Below, one piece after another: positions 35,246 to 43,135 of a DNA stretch of 64,000 nucleotides. Both the position numbers and the translations under genes were made by a program. This stretch comes from an uncultured Bacteroidia bacterium (GTDB taxonomy: Bacteria; Bacteroidota; Bacteroidia; Bacteroidales; F082): contig CADCIH010000007.1 of the NCBI GenBank assembly GCA_902801465.1, positions 1 through 64,000 on the forward strand, given 5' to 3'. Positions within the stretch are counted from its first letter, which is position 1, and each line of letters opens with the position of its first letter. Below the pieces are notes generated by a model. The model was not told where the DNA came from and ran no database searches. It worked only from the letters and a program-made list of their open reading frames with translations.

Positions 35246-35876
35246 AAATCAGTTTATTAAATCGGTTTAAATAATTGATTATCAGATCAATTCTACAAGC
35301 TTTTAAAAGCTTGCTAACATTTTGAGGGGACATTCCCTTCTCCTTAGCGATCTGTCTTTGTGTGACATCATATAATAAATAGTCATAAATCACATCGGCC
35401 TGAATACGAGTCCAATGGGAGATTACATCATCAGCAAAGGGTGTGGATACAGCAAATTCCTCGTTGATGTTTTCCCATTTTGTTTTTATTGCAAGTCGTT
35501 CATTCCACATCTCATCCAACGTTCTTCCTGAATAGACAAAAGCATCCCCGTTAGATTTTGCCAATGAATCCGTTCGATATTGTATTCCGCCCACGCCAAT
35601 TGCCATTCTTGCATCCCACACCAAAAAATTGTCTTTAGGTGTATTCCCATTTAAGGCTGCACGCAACAGAATAGCAACCAACAACGCTTTCTCTGGTTTT
35701 TCTACCAGAACCTGGAAAGCATCACCTCGAAAAAACTCTAATGGCAAAGAAACATTGAGCTCTTCTTTAATCTCTCCAACTGAACTTTCGATAATGTTTA
35801 ACATGGTTCTTCTATGATTATCGTTTCCCAAAGTTGAACCAATAATATCACCGGTAATAACACTAACTATTTTCAT
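35229..35876 (-). CDS. SatD family protein
   Basis: The 215-residue protein starts MKIVSVITGDIIGSTL, the SatD hallmark, and includes PLEFFRGDAFQVLVE and MAIGVGGIQYRT. This resembles a nucleotide-cyclase-like fold without its full catalytic set. The C-terminal HTH-like part (YDVTQRQIAKEKGMSPQNVSKLLKAC) is a clear helix-turn-helix, so it probably binds DNA. An in-frame ATG at 35885 would add three residues. The -7 element TATCTTTG is at 35897-35904. SatD was named from a Streptococcus acid-tolerance locus; its role here is unknown. Confidence 0.8.
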   Translation of the reverse strand: MKIVSVITGDIIGSTLGNDNHRRTMLNIIESSVGEIKEELNVSLPLEFFRGDAFQVLVEKPEKALLVAILLRAALNGNTPKDNFLVWDARMAIGVGGIQYRTDSLAKSNGDAFVYSGRTLDEMWNERLAIKTKWENINEEFAVSTPFADDVISHWTRIQADVIYDYLLYDVTQRQIAKEKGMSPQNVSKLLKACRIDLIINYLNRFNKLIYDKSY

Positions 35877-35896
35877 CTTATACATTATTTCAACTG

Positions 35897-35904
35897 CAAA
35901 GATA
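35897..35904 (-). promoter_or_regulatory. satD promoter -7 element
   Basis: TATCTTTG on the minus strand matches TAnnTTTG. A TTTG lies 22 bp further upstream, and the leader would be very short. Confidence 0.6.
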
Positions 35905-35934
35905 AAATAAATTCTAAAATAAAAACCAAAAATG

Positions 35935-35954
35935 GTTGATTTTTAAAAATCAAC
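35935..35954. promoter_or_regulatory. Perfect 20-bp palindrome, candidate operator
   Basis: GTTGATTTTTAAAAATCAAC is perfectly self-complementary and lies between the divergent satD and TSCPD promoters. SatD has a helix-turn-helix and is a possible ligand; this is inference. Confidence 0.5.
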
Positions 35955-36008
35955 TGAAAATAGTTGTTGAGAGTATATTGACATTGGCCATAAATGGGAA
36001 AAAATCCT

Positions 36009-36016
36009 TACCTTTG
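36009..36016 (+). promoter_or_regulatory. TSCPD gene promoter -7 element
   Basis: TACCTTTG matches TAnnTTTG, 20 bp before the start codon. Confidence 0.6.
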
Positions 36017-36035
36017 CCGCCAAATCAATCTCAAA

Positions 36036-36287
36036 ATGAAACATACCTATTATCCGCAAGGCACCTGTAGCCAGGTGATCGAATTTGAAATCAACGACGG
36101 GGTCGTCCACAATGTGCAGTTCTATGGGGGCTGCGACGGCAATACACAAGGCGTGGGCCGCTTGGTGGAAGGCATGAAGGCGGATGAAGTCGTGCAACGC
36201 CTGGAAGGCATCCGCTGCGGCTTCAAGGCTACCTCATGTCCGGATCAGTTGGCGAAGGCGATTCGTCAGGCGCTGGGAGAGGAGTGA
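36036..36287 (+). CDS. TSCPD domain protein
   Basis: The 83-residue protein has the TSCPD module named after its own motif: the C-terminal ATSCPDQLAKAI, plus GTCSQVIEFEINDGVV and YGGCDGNTQGVGRLVEGM. Related domains occur at the C-terminus of adenosylcobalamin-dependent ribonucleotide reductases; the stand-alone form has no known role. I chose the ATG at 36036 (MKHTYYPQG) because the frame upstream to 35994 runs through the -7 element at 36009. Its last 59 bp overlap the 3' end of the convergent helicase gene. Confidence 0.88.
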   Translation: MKHTYYPQGTCSQVIEFEINDGVVHNVQFYGGCDGNTQGVGRLVEGMKADEVVQRLEGIRCGFKATSCPDQLAKAIRQALGEE

Positions 36288-38781
36288 CAAACAATCCGTC
36301 GCGCTTCAACTCGGTCAATACCATCCTAATCTCTCCATAGTCGAATTCATCGCCGAGCACGTCTTTGGCGGCACCTAACGATGGGTCTTCTGTCGATTCA
36401 AAATAGTCGCGGATGGTATCGTAGTGCGCCTCGCTGACGAACTGTGAGGCATCATACAGATTCTGCTCAATGAATCTAGCCAAGTGACCGTAAATGGTAG
36501 AGATCTTCAGTCCGCGCTCCTTGGCGATTTGTTCGGGACTTAACCCCTCCTCAATCATGTTTTTGGTGATCTCGTAGGTGCTGATTTTGGGCTCTTTGGG
36601 GGATTCTTCTTTGGATTCTTTCTGGGGCTCATCAGAGGTGTCTTCAAGCGTTCCGAGATTAATCCCTTGCTGCCCTAAAGATCTCAGAATGATGTCTAGT
36701 ATCTCGGCACCAAATTGCTTCACGCGCTTGTCGCCCATGCCTTTGATGGCTTTGAGTTCGCGCAAGGTGACAGGTTGTTCTTTGGCGATTGCCTTGAGTG
36801 CTGTGGTGGGAACGATCCGATAGACTTCCACATCCAGCTCGTCAGCCCGCTCTGCCCGCCAAGCATGGAGCTGCTTATACAAAGAGTTGCCTTTCAGGTC
36901 GTCCTTGATGGAGACTTTGGCCTTGGACTTCTTCTCCGCCTCTAACACGGCAACGGCCTTGGCTCGCTGGTATTCCTTGATGCTAAAGCCCTTGCAGCAG
37001 GTCTCCAAACAGCTTTGCTTGGTTTGAAGGTCTTCTTTGAACTGCCCCAGCGCCTCGGTGAGCAGCTCGTTGATGGCCTTGTTGTCGGTCTTGAAGGGAA
37101 GCTCGAAAAAGCCTTCGGTAAGCTTGTCAAGTTGTTCCTTGAAATAGATGGCACCCTTGGTGAGACGCTCTTGCAATATTGTGTTCTGTTCACAGGAAGG
37201 CATTTGGGAATGGAGCTGTCTGACCTGTCCCTCGAACTTGGAACTGACCCCGCAAAGGATCTCCAGGAACTGGTTCCGCCGTTTCGAGAGGTCTTGGATC
37301 ATATCGGCATCAAACAAGGTGTTGTTGTCGTAGAGGATTTTCATCACCTTGCCGAAACCCTTGTAAAGACCGTAGAAGTCGATGAGTTCCAGCATCACCT
37401 CCAGCTCGTAGTCGTGGCGCAGCTGGTCGACTTTCTCTTGGGTGGGTTCCAGCTCGGGGATGTGGTCCACAAACTGGTTTACCGAGAAATCGTTCACCAG
37501 GGCGCTCGACGGGATGCGGGTCTTCAGCACCAGTCCTTCCAATGAGGTGCATCGGCTCAGCGCTACGTAGACCTGTCCGTGGGCGAAGGCTTGACCAGCA
37601 TCGATGATGAGCCTGTCGAAGGTAAGGCCTTGGCTTTTGTGGATGGTGACGGCCCAAGCCAGACGCAGCGGGATCTGGGTGAAGGTCCCGATCTCGTTTT
37701 CTTCGATGTTTTGGTTCTCGGCGTTGATGCTGTATTCCATGTTCTGCCAGGTGAGCTTCGACACGGTGAGAATTTCGTCGCCACATTGCACTTCCACGCT
37801 GCTTTGGTCTTCGTCGATGCCGACAACACGTCCGATCTTGCCGTTGAAGAAGGCCTTCTCGGGGCTGGGGTCATTTTTGACGAACATCACCTGGGCACCG
37901 ATTTTCAGTTCCAGTTCTTCCTTGGTAGGGAAGGTGTTTTCGGGGAAAGTGCCTTTGATGTCTGCATCGAAGAAAACGGATTGGGACGGAAGTGCTTCCA
38001 GTTTCGACTCGTTGATCTCGTCGGCTTGGTGGTTGTGGGTGGTCAGGGTGATATAACCCTCGTTGTCTTTAGGGCTGAAATCGGGGAGATAGCGTTGGTT
38101 GAGGATTTGCAGGCATTCGGCATCCATGCGGTTGTCACGCACCTTGTTGAGCAGGGTGATGAAGTCCTCGTCGTGTTGCCGATACACGTGATCGAGTTCC
38201 ACGCAGAGGTAAGGCGTTTTTTGCAGGACGTGACTCCCGAAGAAATACACGTTGTTGTAATAGGGCGCAAGTATTTCCCATTCTTCGGGTTTGGCCACGG
38301 GAGCCAACTGGTGTACGTCGCCAATCATCAGGAGTTGCACGCCGCCGAAAGGCTTCTGTGACCTTCTGGCCCGTCGCAGCACAGCGTCGATGGCATCGAG
38401 CACATCGGCCCGGACCATGCTGATTTCGTCGATGACGAGCAGGTCGAGGCTTCGGATGATGTTGAGCTTGCTCTTCCTAAGCTTTTGGTATTGTGAAGCC
38501 AGGGCTCGGGCGTTGGGCTTGGGGGATTCATTGCCGTCCTCGGGAATCTGTGGCCCGAAGGGCAGCTGAAAGAAGGAGTGTATGGTCTGTCCGCCCGCAT
38601 TGATGGCGGCCACACCGGTAGGGGCGACCACCACCATACGTTTATAGATCTTGGCGCGCAGGTTTCTCAAAAAAGTGGTCTTTCCGGTCCCCGCCCTTCC
38701 CGTCAGGAAGATGTGTGAGTCGGTATAAAGCACCAGTTCCTCTGCAAACTGTAGTTTCTGATTGGTAAAGAATTCCTGCAT
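36229..38781 (-). CDS. Pif1/RecD2-like helicase with HRDC and C-terminal HTH
   Basis: The 850-residue SF1 helicase has Walker A GRAGTGKTTF at about residues 28-37, APTGVAAINAGG (motif Ia), VIDEISMVRAD (Walker B), and MIGDVHQLAPV. The UvrD_C_2 block AVTIHKSQGLTFDRLIID and ALSRCTSLEGLVL follow. An HRDC domain (about residues 640-720, LRELKAIKGMGDKRVKQFG) and a helix-turn-helix (GLSPEQIAKERGLKISTIYGH) complete it. This architecture is common in Bacteroidota and suggests replication-fork or repair work. The last 20 residues are encoded in DNA shared antisense with the TSCPD gene. A -7 element (TACCTTTG, minus strand, 38805-38812) lies within the end of the next gene. Confidence 0.9.
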   Translation of the reverse strand: MQEFFTNQKLQFAEELVLYTDSHIFLTGRAGTGKTTFLRNLRAKIYKRMVVVAPTGVAAINAGGQTIHSFFQLPFGPQIPEDGNESPKPNARALASQYQKLRKSKLNIIRSLDLLVIDEISMVRADVLDAIDAVLRRARRSQKPFGGVQLLMIGDVHQLAPVAKPEEWEILAPYYNNVYFFGSHVLQKTPYLCVELDHVYRQHDEDFITLLNKVRDNRMDAECLQILNQRYLPDFSPKDNEGYITLTTHNHQADEINESKLEALPSQSVFFDADIKGTFPENTFPTKEELELKIGAQVMFVKNDPSPEKAFFNGKIGRVVGIDEDQSSVEVQCGDEILTVSKLTWQNMEYSINAENQNIEENEIGTFTQIPLRLAWAVTIHKSQGLTFDRLIIDAGQAFAHGQVYVALSRCTSLEGLVLKTRIPSSALVNDFSVNQFVDHIPELEPTQEKVDQLRHDYELEVMLELIDFYGLYKGFGKVMKILYDNNTLFDADMIQDLSKRRNQFLEILCGVSSKFEGQVRQLHSQMPSCEQNTILQERLTKGAIYFKEQLDKLTEGFFELPFKTDNKAINELLTEALGQFKEDLQTKQSCLETCCKGFSIKEYQRAKAVAVLEAEKKSKAKVSIKDDLKGNSLYKQLHAWRAERADELDVEVYRIVPTTALKAIAKEQPVTLRELKAIKGMGDKRVKQFGAEILDIILRSLGQQGINLGTLEDTSDEPQKESKEESPKEPKISTYEITKNMIEEGLSPEQIAKERGLKISTIYGHLARFIEQNLYDASQFVSEAHYDTIRDYFESTEDPSLGAAKDVLGDEFDYGEIRMVLTELKRDGLFVTPLPAPDESPSPTDPDMR

Positions 38782-38796
38782 TTCAATGAAAAACTT

Positions 38797-39660
38797 TCAT
38801 TTTGCAAAGGTAATTGTTTTCGGCAACCGATAGCTGCTTTTTGTCTCCATCTTCTTCAAAATTTCTTTGAAATCCTCTGGAAGCAGATTCCATTCTGTTA
38901 AGGCGATGTCGTCGGGAATCTCCTTGTAGAAGGCTTCGGCGATGCCACCGGTGATGCAGGCAAGGGTGTCGCTGTCGCCGCCCAGGGAGACAGCCAAACG
39001 GATGGCGGACTCGAAGTCGGTGCTGTCGAAAAAGGCTACCATGGCCTCGGGGACGGTGCCTTGGCAGGAGCCCTCCCAGCCATAGACGGGACGGATCTCG
39101 TCGCAAGTGCGGTTGAGGTTGTAACCGTATTTCTCCGTGATGTACGAACGAATCTCTTCCTTGCTGCTGCCGTTGCGGGCCATGAAGATGGCTGCCGCCG
39201 TGGATTGGGCACCTTTGATGCCTTCGGGATGGTTGTGGGTGATGGCGGCGGAGAGGCCTGCCACACGTTCGGTCTCCTCCAAAGTGTCGAACATCCAGCC
39301 GTTGGCGCTGGCGCGCATGGCAGAGCCGTTACCCCATGAGTTGTAGGGGTGGCGTGTTCCTGGTTTAAAGTCACGGCTTTCGTAATCGCCCAACTCTTCA
39401 GGAAAGAACAGCCAGCGGTTAAAGCCGCCTCCATACCCGCCCATGGGGCAGGGATACTTTCTGGCGAAGTTGATGAAGCTCGCTTCCAAAGTATCCATGC
39501 CGTGTGTGGGGTCCTTCAACAGCCAGTCGGCCACAGCCATGGTCATGATGCTGTCGTCGGTGTAGTTGCTCTCCGCGGAGAACAACGGAAAATTCATAGT
39601 CTTTATATTGTTAAATTCATATACCGATCCTACGGTATCGCCGATGATTGCTCCAAACAT
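38797..39660 (-). CDS. ADP-ribosylglycohydrolase family protein
   Basis: The 287-residue DraG/ARH-type protein removes ADP-ribose from modified targets. The metal-binding motifs are visible: FGAIIGDTVGSVYE at the start, NYTDDSIMTMAVADWL (TDD pair), ITHNHPEG in the middle, and SLGGDSDTLACITGGIAEAFY (GDxDT) near the C-terminus. All Asp ligands look intact, so it is probably active. Substrate (protein, nucleotide or small molecule) is unknown. It lies beside a vWA/macro-like protein and a Nudix regulator, both also plausibly tied to ADP-ribose or nucleotide sugar chemistry. Confidence 0.92.
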   Translation of the reverse strand: MFGAIIGDTVGSVYEFNNIKTMNFPLFSAESNYTDDSIMTMAVADWLLKDPTHGMDTLEASFINFARKYPCPMGGYGGGFNRWLFFPEELGDYESRDFKPGTRHPYNSWGNGSAMRASANGWMFDTLEETERVAGLSAAITHNHPEGIKGAQSTAAAIFMARNGSSKEEIRSYITEKYGYNLNRTCDEIRPVYGWEGSCQGTVPEAMVAFFDSTDFESAIRLAVSLGGDSDTLACITGGIAEAFYKEIPDDIALTEWNLLPEDFKEILKKMETKSSYRLPKTITFAK

Positions 39661-39680
39661 AATCTTTGAATTTGGAATTT

Positions 39681-39734
39681 AGAATTTAGAATTTAGAGGG
39701 ATCTGTCGCTATCTCCCTCTAAATTCTAAATTCT
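39681..39734. repeat. Heptad inverted repeat, 21-bp perfect stem
   Basis: The left arm 39681-39701 (GAATTTA units ending AGAGGGA) and right arm 39714-39734 (TCCCTCT then AAATTCT units) are perfect reverse complements around a 12-nt loop. It lies between the vWA/macro gene and the glycohydrolase gene and may act as a terminator or RNA stabiliser. Confidence 0.85.
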
Positions 39735-39744
39735 TTATTATTAA

Positions 39745-40821
39745 TTAAACCAGTTCTTTCCAAAAGTCGAGGGGTAGGTGGACATTGGGCAGGTTGACGG
39801 CGGCAGCGAACAAGGGGGCGATCTGTTCGGGCCTGAAGCCGGCGATGCCACAGCCGATGCGGGTCACCAGGAAGGTCATCTCGGGATGACAGTCGGCGAA
39901 ACGGAGGAACTCATCCACGTAGGGCTGGATGGTGTTGACACCGCCCTGCATGGTGGGGATGGCATAGCTTTGCCCTTGCAGGCCCACGCCTTGACCCATG
40001 ATGGCACCGAAGCGGTCCACGGCGATGCGTGCGGCACCACCACCGTGCATGCCGGCCAGGTTGCTGCCGAAGACAAAGATCTCGCCAGGACGCAGGTTGG
40101 AGATGCGCTCGGGGGTGATGCGGTTCTGGAATTCGCTTAATTCGTGATAGTTGCGGCTCTCGCGATGTCTTTTTGACCGGAAGGCTTTACGCTCCGAGGC
40201 TGACATGCTAGACGAGACAGTAGAATCCATCGAAATCCGGCCGAACACACTCATCTTTGCCCTGCGATCCCTTTCCCAGGCATCCCTCATGCCAGCGTCG
40301 TCGTCTTCGAACGACATGTGATTGTCAATGCTGAGCGATGCCGAAGTGGCTTCCACATCTTGGTTGGTCCCGATATAGGCGAAGTTCCAACCTTCATCGT
40401 CTTTCATTCGCTCCACCAAAGCCTTGATGGCGGCGCCGTTGTATTCTTTTGAAGCATTCTCCAATCCGTCGGTGATGACGGTGACCATGGCGGTAGCGTC
40501 TTCCTTGTCCTTGATGTCCTTGTATAAGGCATTGATGGAGATGCCCATGGCGTCGTACAATGGGGTACAGCAGCAGGGCTGGTATTCCTTGCTGGTCAGT
40601 TCCTTGACTTCAGCAACGGGAACCTTGTCATAGACGAGGCGCTTCTCGCAGTTGCAGAAGATCATCAGCGAAACGAAATGCTCTTGGGTTTCCTTGAAAC
40701 GCTCTTGCGCGGAACGGATGCCTCCGACAGTTTCGTTAAATCCAGCAATGGCGGCGTTGGCAATAGAGCTCATCGAACCGCTCTTGTCTAAAATAATCAA
40801 GTTGTAAATCTGCGTTTTCAT
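39745..40821 (-). CDS. vWA domain fused to a macro-like domain
   Basis: In this 358-residue protein, residues 5-165 form a von Willebrand A domain with an intact MIDAS site: DKSGSMSS at 12-19, a Thr at TPLYDAMG (86-93) and TVITDGLENA (114-123). After a charged Ser-rich linker, residues 238-350 (GEIFVFGSNLAGMHGGGAA, then AIPTMQGGVNT and TRIGCGIAGF) look like a macro-type ADP-ribose-binding fold, similar to the A1S_2505-type phage-related proteins; this assignment is by pattern only. The glycohydrolase gene is next to it and the Nudix regulator gene upstream. No signal peptide is present, so it is cytoplasmic. Confidence 0.75.
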   Translation of the reverse strand: MKTQIYNLIILDKSGSMSSIANAAIAGFNETVGGIRSAQERFKETQEHFVSLMIFCNCEKRLVYDKVPVAEVKELTSKEYQPCCCTPLYDAMGISINALYKDIKDKEDATAMVTVITDGLENASKEYNGAAIKALVERMKDDEGWNFAYIGTNQDVEATSASLSIDNHMSFEDDDAGMRDAWERDRRAKMSVFGRISMDSTVSSSMSASERKAFRSKRHRESRNYHELSEFQNRITPERISNLRPGEIFVFGSNLAGMHGGGAARIAVDRFGAIMGQGVGLQGQSYAIPTMQGGVNTIQPYVDEFLRFADCHPEMTFLVTRIGCGIAGFRPEQIAPLFAAAVNLPNVHLPLDFWKELV

Positions 40822-40877
40822 AATGTTTAATTGTTTATTGTTAAATTGTTAAATATTTTAATTGTTGCTCGAAATCT

Positions 40878-40898
40878 CTAAATTCTAAATTCTAAATT
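40878..40898. repeat. Heptad array, CTAAATT type
   Basis: Three perfect 7-bp CTAAATT units run up to the stop codon of the Nudix gene at 40897-40899. Confidence 0.8.
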
Positions 40899-41694
40899 AA
40901 AATTCAAGTCTAAAACTCTTGTCCTCCTTCAGCCTCTCATACCTTTCTTTGTTAAAGGAAAACTTGGTGCCTTTGCGGCGGCGGGGCTCTTCGCAACAAG
41001 CCTGTTCGGACGCTTGTGAAGCGCCGCCAAATAGGGCATCGATGCTCATTCTTCGCATTTCCTGATGCTCGCCGTAATAATCTGAATCACTTTCATCGGT
41101 CGTTTCTGCTTCTTCCAGAATGCCGGTCTGAAGCATCTTTTTGTAAAAATTACGTCGGTCGAAGTGTACGCCTAAGATCGACTCGTAGAGGCGTTGCAAC
41201 TCGGGCATGGTAAACTGCTCATCCAACAAACCGAAACCGATGGGCTCAAAGTGGATGTCCTTTTTCAACTGCTCGGTGGCCTTGCGGAGGATGTAGTCGT
41301 GGTCGAAGGCCAGGGGAGGGACCTCCTCAAGGGGGAACCACTGGGCCTTGGCTGCATCGTCGCCACCTTGCACGTCCGATTTTCTGGCCAGCGCATAGAA
41401 GGCGATGGTGATGACCCGCTCACGAGGGTCGCGGTTGACGGCCGTAAAGGTGCCAAATTGCTTCAAGTATTCGAGTTTCAAGCCCGTTTCCTCGCATAGC
41501 TCACGCATGGCGCCCTGCTCGGCGGTCTCGTCGATGTTCATGAAACCACCAGGGAAAGCCCAGCAGCCTTTAAAAGGCTCGCCACCTCTTTCTATTAATA
41601 GGATGTTCAGACGCTTGCCGTCAAACCCAAATACCACGCAGTCGGTCGTTACGGCAGGGTGTGGGTACTTGTAACAATACTTTCCTTCTTCCAT
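40897..41694 (-). CDS. Nudix hydrolase-type transcription regulator (NrtR/AraR-like)
   Basis: This 265-residue protein has an N-terminal Nudix domain with a full box (G..., then E at GGFMNIDETAEQ and RELCEETGL) at about residues 45-67. It is followed by a winged-helix domain (FTMPELQRLYESILGVHFDRRNFYKKM). The combination is that of NrtR-type regulators, which sense ADP-ribose or other phosphorylated ligands; Bacteroidota AraR for arabinose belongs to the same group. I chose the ATG at 41694 because the upstream ATG at 41742 lies beyond the promoter. Two perfect palindromes flank the promoter, so autoregulation is likely. The C-terminal tail is Cys-, Arg- and Lys-rich and unassigned. Confidence 0.87.
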   Translation of the reverse strand: MEEGKYCYKYPHPAVTTDCVVFGFDGKRLNILLIERGGEPFKGCWAFPGGFMNIDETAEQGAMRELCEETGLKLEYLKQFGTFTAVNRDPRERVITIAFYALARKSDVQGGDDAAKAQWFPLEEVPPLAFDHDYILRKATEQLKKDIHFEPIGFGLLDEQFTMPELQRLYESILGVHFDRRNFYKKMLQTGILEEAETTDESDSDYYGEHQEMRRMSIDALFGGASQASEQACCEEPRRRKGTKFSFNKERYERLKEDKSFRLEF

Positions 41695-41698
41695 AATT

Positions 41699-41713
41699 GT
41701 GTAAATTTTACAC
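41699..41713. promoter_or_regulatory. Operator palindrome 1 for the Nudix regulator
   Basis: GTGTAAATTTTACAC is a perfect 7-1-7 palindrome touching the last base of the -7 element (41713-41720) and covering the predicted transcription start. Confidence 0.7.
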
Positions 41714-41742
41714 AAAATTACAACAATTTTTGGAATCTGCAA
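41713..41742 (-). promoter_or_regulatory. Promoter of the Nudix regulator gene
   Basis: TTG (41742-41740) and TAATTTTG (41720-41713) on the minus strand are separated by 19 bp, matching the TTTG-N19-21-TAnnTTTG architecture. Confidence 0.65.
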
Positions 41743-41750
41743 GTATTTTT

Positions 41751-41765
41751 GTGTAAAATTTACAC
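41751..41765. promoter_or_regulatory. Operator palindrome 2 for the Nudix regulator
   Basis: GTGTAAAATTTACAC is a perfect 7-1-7 palindrome, 52 bp centre-to-centre from palindrome 1 and differing only in the central base. It lies just upstream of the -33 element. Confidence 0.7.
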
Positions 41766-41784
41766 TTTTTTTAAAAAAACTATT

Positions 41785-43134
41785 TTATGCCCACAACAAC
41801 AGCCCGGCGCAGATGATTAACCCGCTGACAAACAGGTCGATGATGCAGAAGCCCATGATGTCCTTGGCGTTGAGTTTGGCAATGGCCAAGGCGGGCAAAG
41901 CCCAGAAAGGCTGTATCAGGTTGGTCCAGGCATCGCCCCACGAGATGGCCATGCCAGTCAAACCGGGATTCACACCCAAGGCGGCTCCAGCGGTGAACAT
42001 GATGGGGGCTTGGATGGCCCAGTGACCGCCGCCTGAGGGGACGAACATGTTCAGGATGGCGGCGCAGAAGAAGGTGAATAGGGGATAAGTCTTGGGTGTG
42101 GAGATGGCCACACAGGCGTTGCTGACCACTTCGCCGAGGCAGATGCCCGAGGCGCCCACTCCGGTGATAATGCCCATGATGCCGGCGTAGAAGGGAAACT
42201 GTAAAAGGATGCCTGCCGCACCGCTCACCGATTTGCCAAAGGCTTTGACATAGGCCAAAGGAGTGCCGTGAAGGACGACGCCAAGGAAAAGGAATAGCAT
42301 GATGACGGCGCCGAGGTCGAAACTGCCGCCTTTGAAGAATAATTTGATGACCAGATAGGAGAGTCCCAGCAGGGTAATCACCCACGCCAGCACGCGGCTG
42401 TTCTCCAGCTTCTCCGACGGGGTTGAGGGCTTGGGCTCAGTTTTGGCCTCCTCCTCGTAAAGCAAAGAGGGCTCGATGGCCACCACCTGGTCGCCTTTGG
42501 GATGCATCAGAGAATTCACGATGACGATGGCCAGGATGACAACGGCCACCATGATGAGGTTCTGCGGCGCCAGTACGGTCTGCCCGATCGGAATGGGATG
42601 GGTCAAAGCGCCTTTGGTGACAGCCTCGAGATTGGATCCCTCAGTGGCCATGGTCAAAGGGATGGAGCCGGAGAGACCGGCATGCCACACCACAAAGCCA
42701 CTGTAAGCCGAGGCGATGAGAAGGCGGTAGTCCACGCCACGCAACTTCTTGGCGATCTCCTTGGCGAAGATGACACCCACGATGAGGCCGAAACCCCAGT
42801 TGAGCCAACAGGCCAAGGCGGAGATTCCTGTCACCAAGGCAATGGCTCCCGCTGGCGTCTTGGGCAAGGCTGCCATGGCGCTGATGCCACGCTTCACCGT
42901 CGGGGCAGCTGCCAGCGCGGAACCAGTCACCAACACCAATGCCATCTGCATGGCAAAGGCCAATAGCGACCACACACCGTTACCCCAATGCTCCACGACC
43001 TCCAACGGGGTCTGGCGACATACGGGCATGGCGACAATAAAGGCCACCAACGTTAAGATGATGGCAAAAATAAAAGGCTCGGGAAGGTACTTCTGGACGA
43101 GCTTGACGCAAAAACGAATGATTCTCTGGAACAT
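41785..43134 (-). CDS. Short-chain fatty acid transporter (AtoE family)
   Basis: The 449-residue polytopic membrane protein matches the AtoE/TIGR00366 family, proposed to carry short-chain fatty acids such as acetoacetate or butyrate. It starts KYLPEPFIFAIILTLVAFI and includes ALACWLNWGFGLIVGVIFAKEIAK, 'HAGLSGSIPLTMA', and FVPSGGGHWAIQAPIM, the most conserved family block. About a dozen hydrophobic helices are visible. The gene stands alone between the Nudix promoter region and a terminator. Direction and substrate are not shown. Confidence 0.88.
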   Translation of the reverse strand: MFQRIIRFCVKLVQKYLPEPFIFAIILTLVAFIVAMPVCRQTPLEVVEHWGNGVWSLLAFAMQMALVLVTGSALAAAPTVKRGISAMAALPKTPAGAIALVTGISALACWLNWGFGLIVGVIFAKEIAKKLRGVDYRLLIASAYSGFVVWHAGLSGSIPLTMATEGSNLEAVTKGALTHPIPIGQTVLAPQNLIMVAVVILAIVIVNSLMHPKGDQVVAIEPSLLYEEEAKTEPKPSTPSEKLENSRVLAWVITLLGLSYLVIKLFFKGGSFDLGAVIMLFLFLGVVLHGTPLAYVKAFGKSVSGAAGILLQFPFYAGIMGIITGVGASGICLGEVVSNACVAISTPKTYPLFTFFCAAILNMFVPSGGGHWAIQAPIMFTAGAALGVNPGLTGMAISWGDAWTNLIQPFWALPALAIAKLNAKDIMGFCIIDLFVSGLIICAGLLLWA

Positions 43135-43135
43135 C

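Noticed and set aside
24615-36000. Prophage or integrative element
   Set aside because: No integrase, terminase, portal, capsid, relaxase or tRNA-flanked repeat was seen, so only the composition shift is reported.
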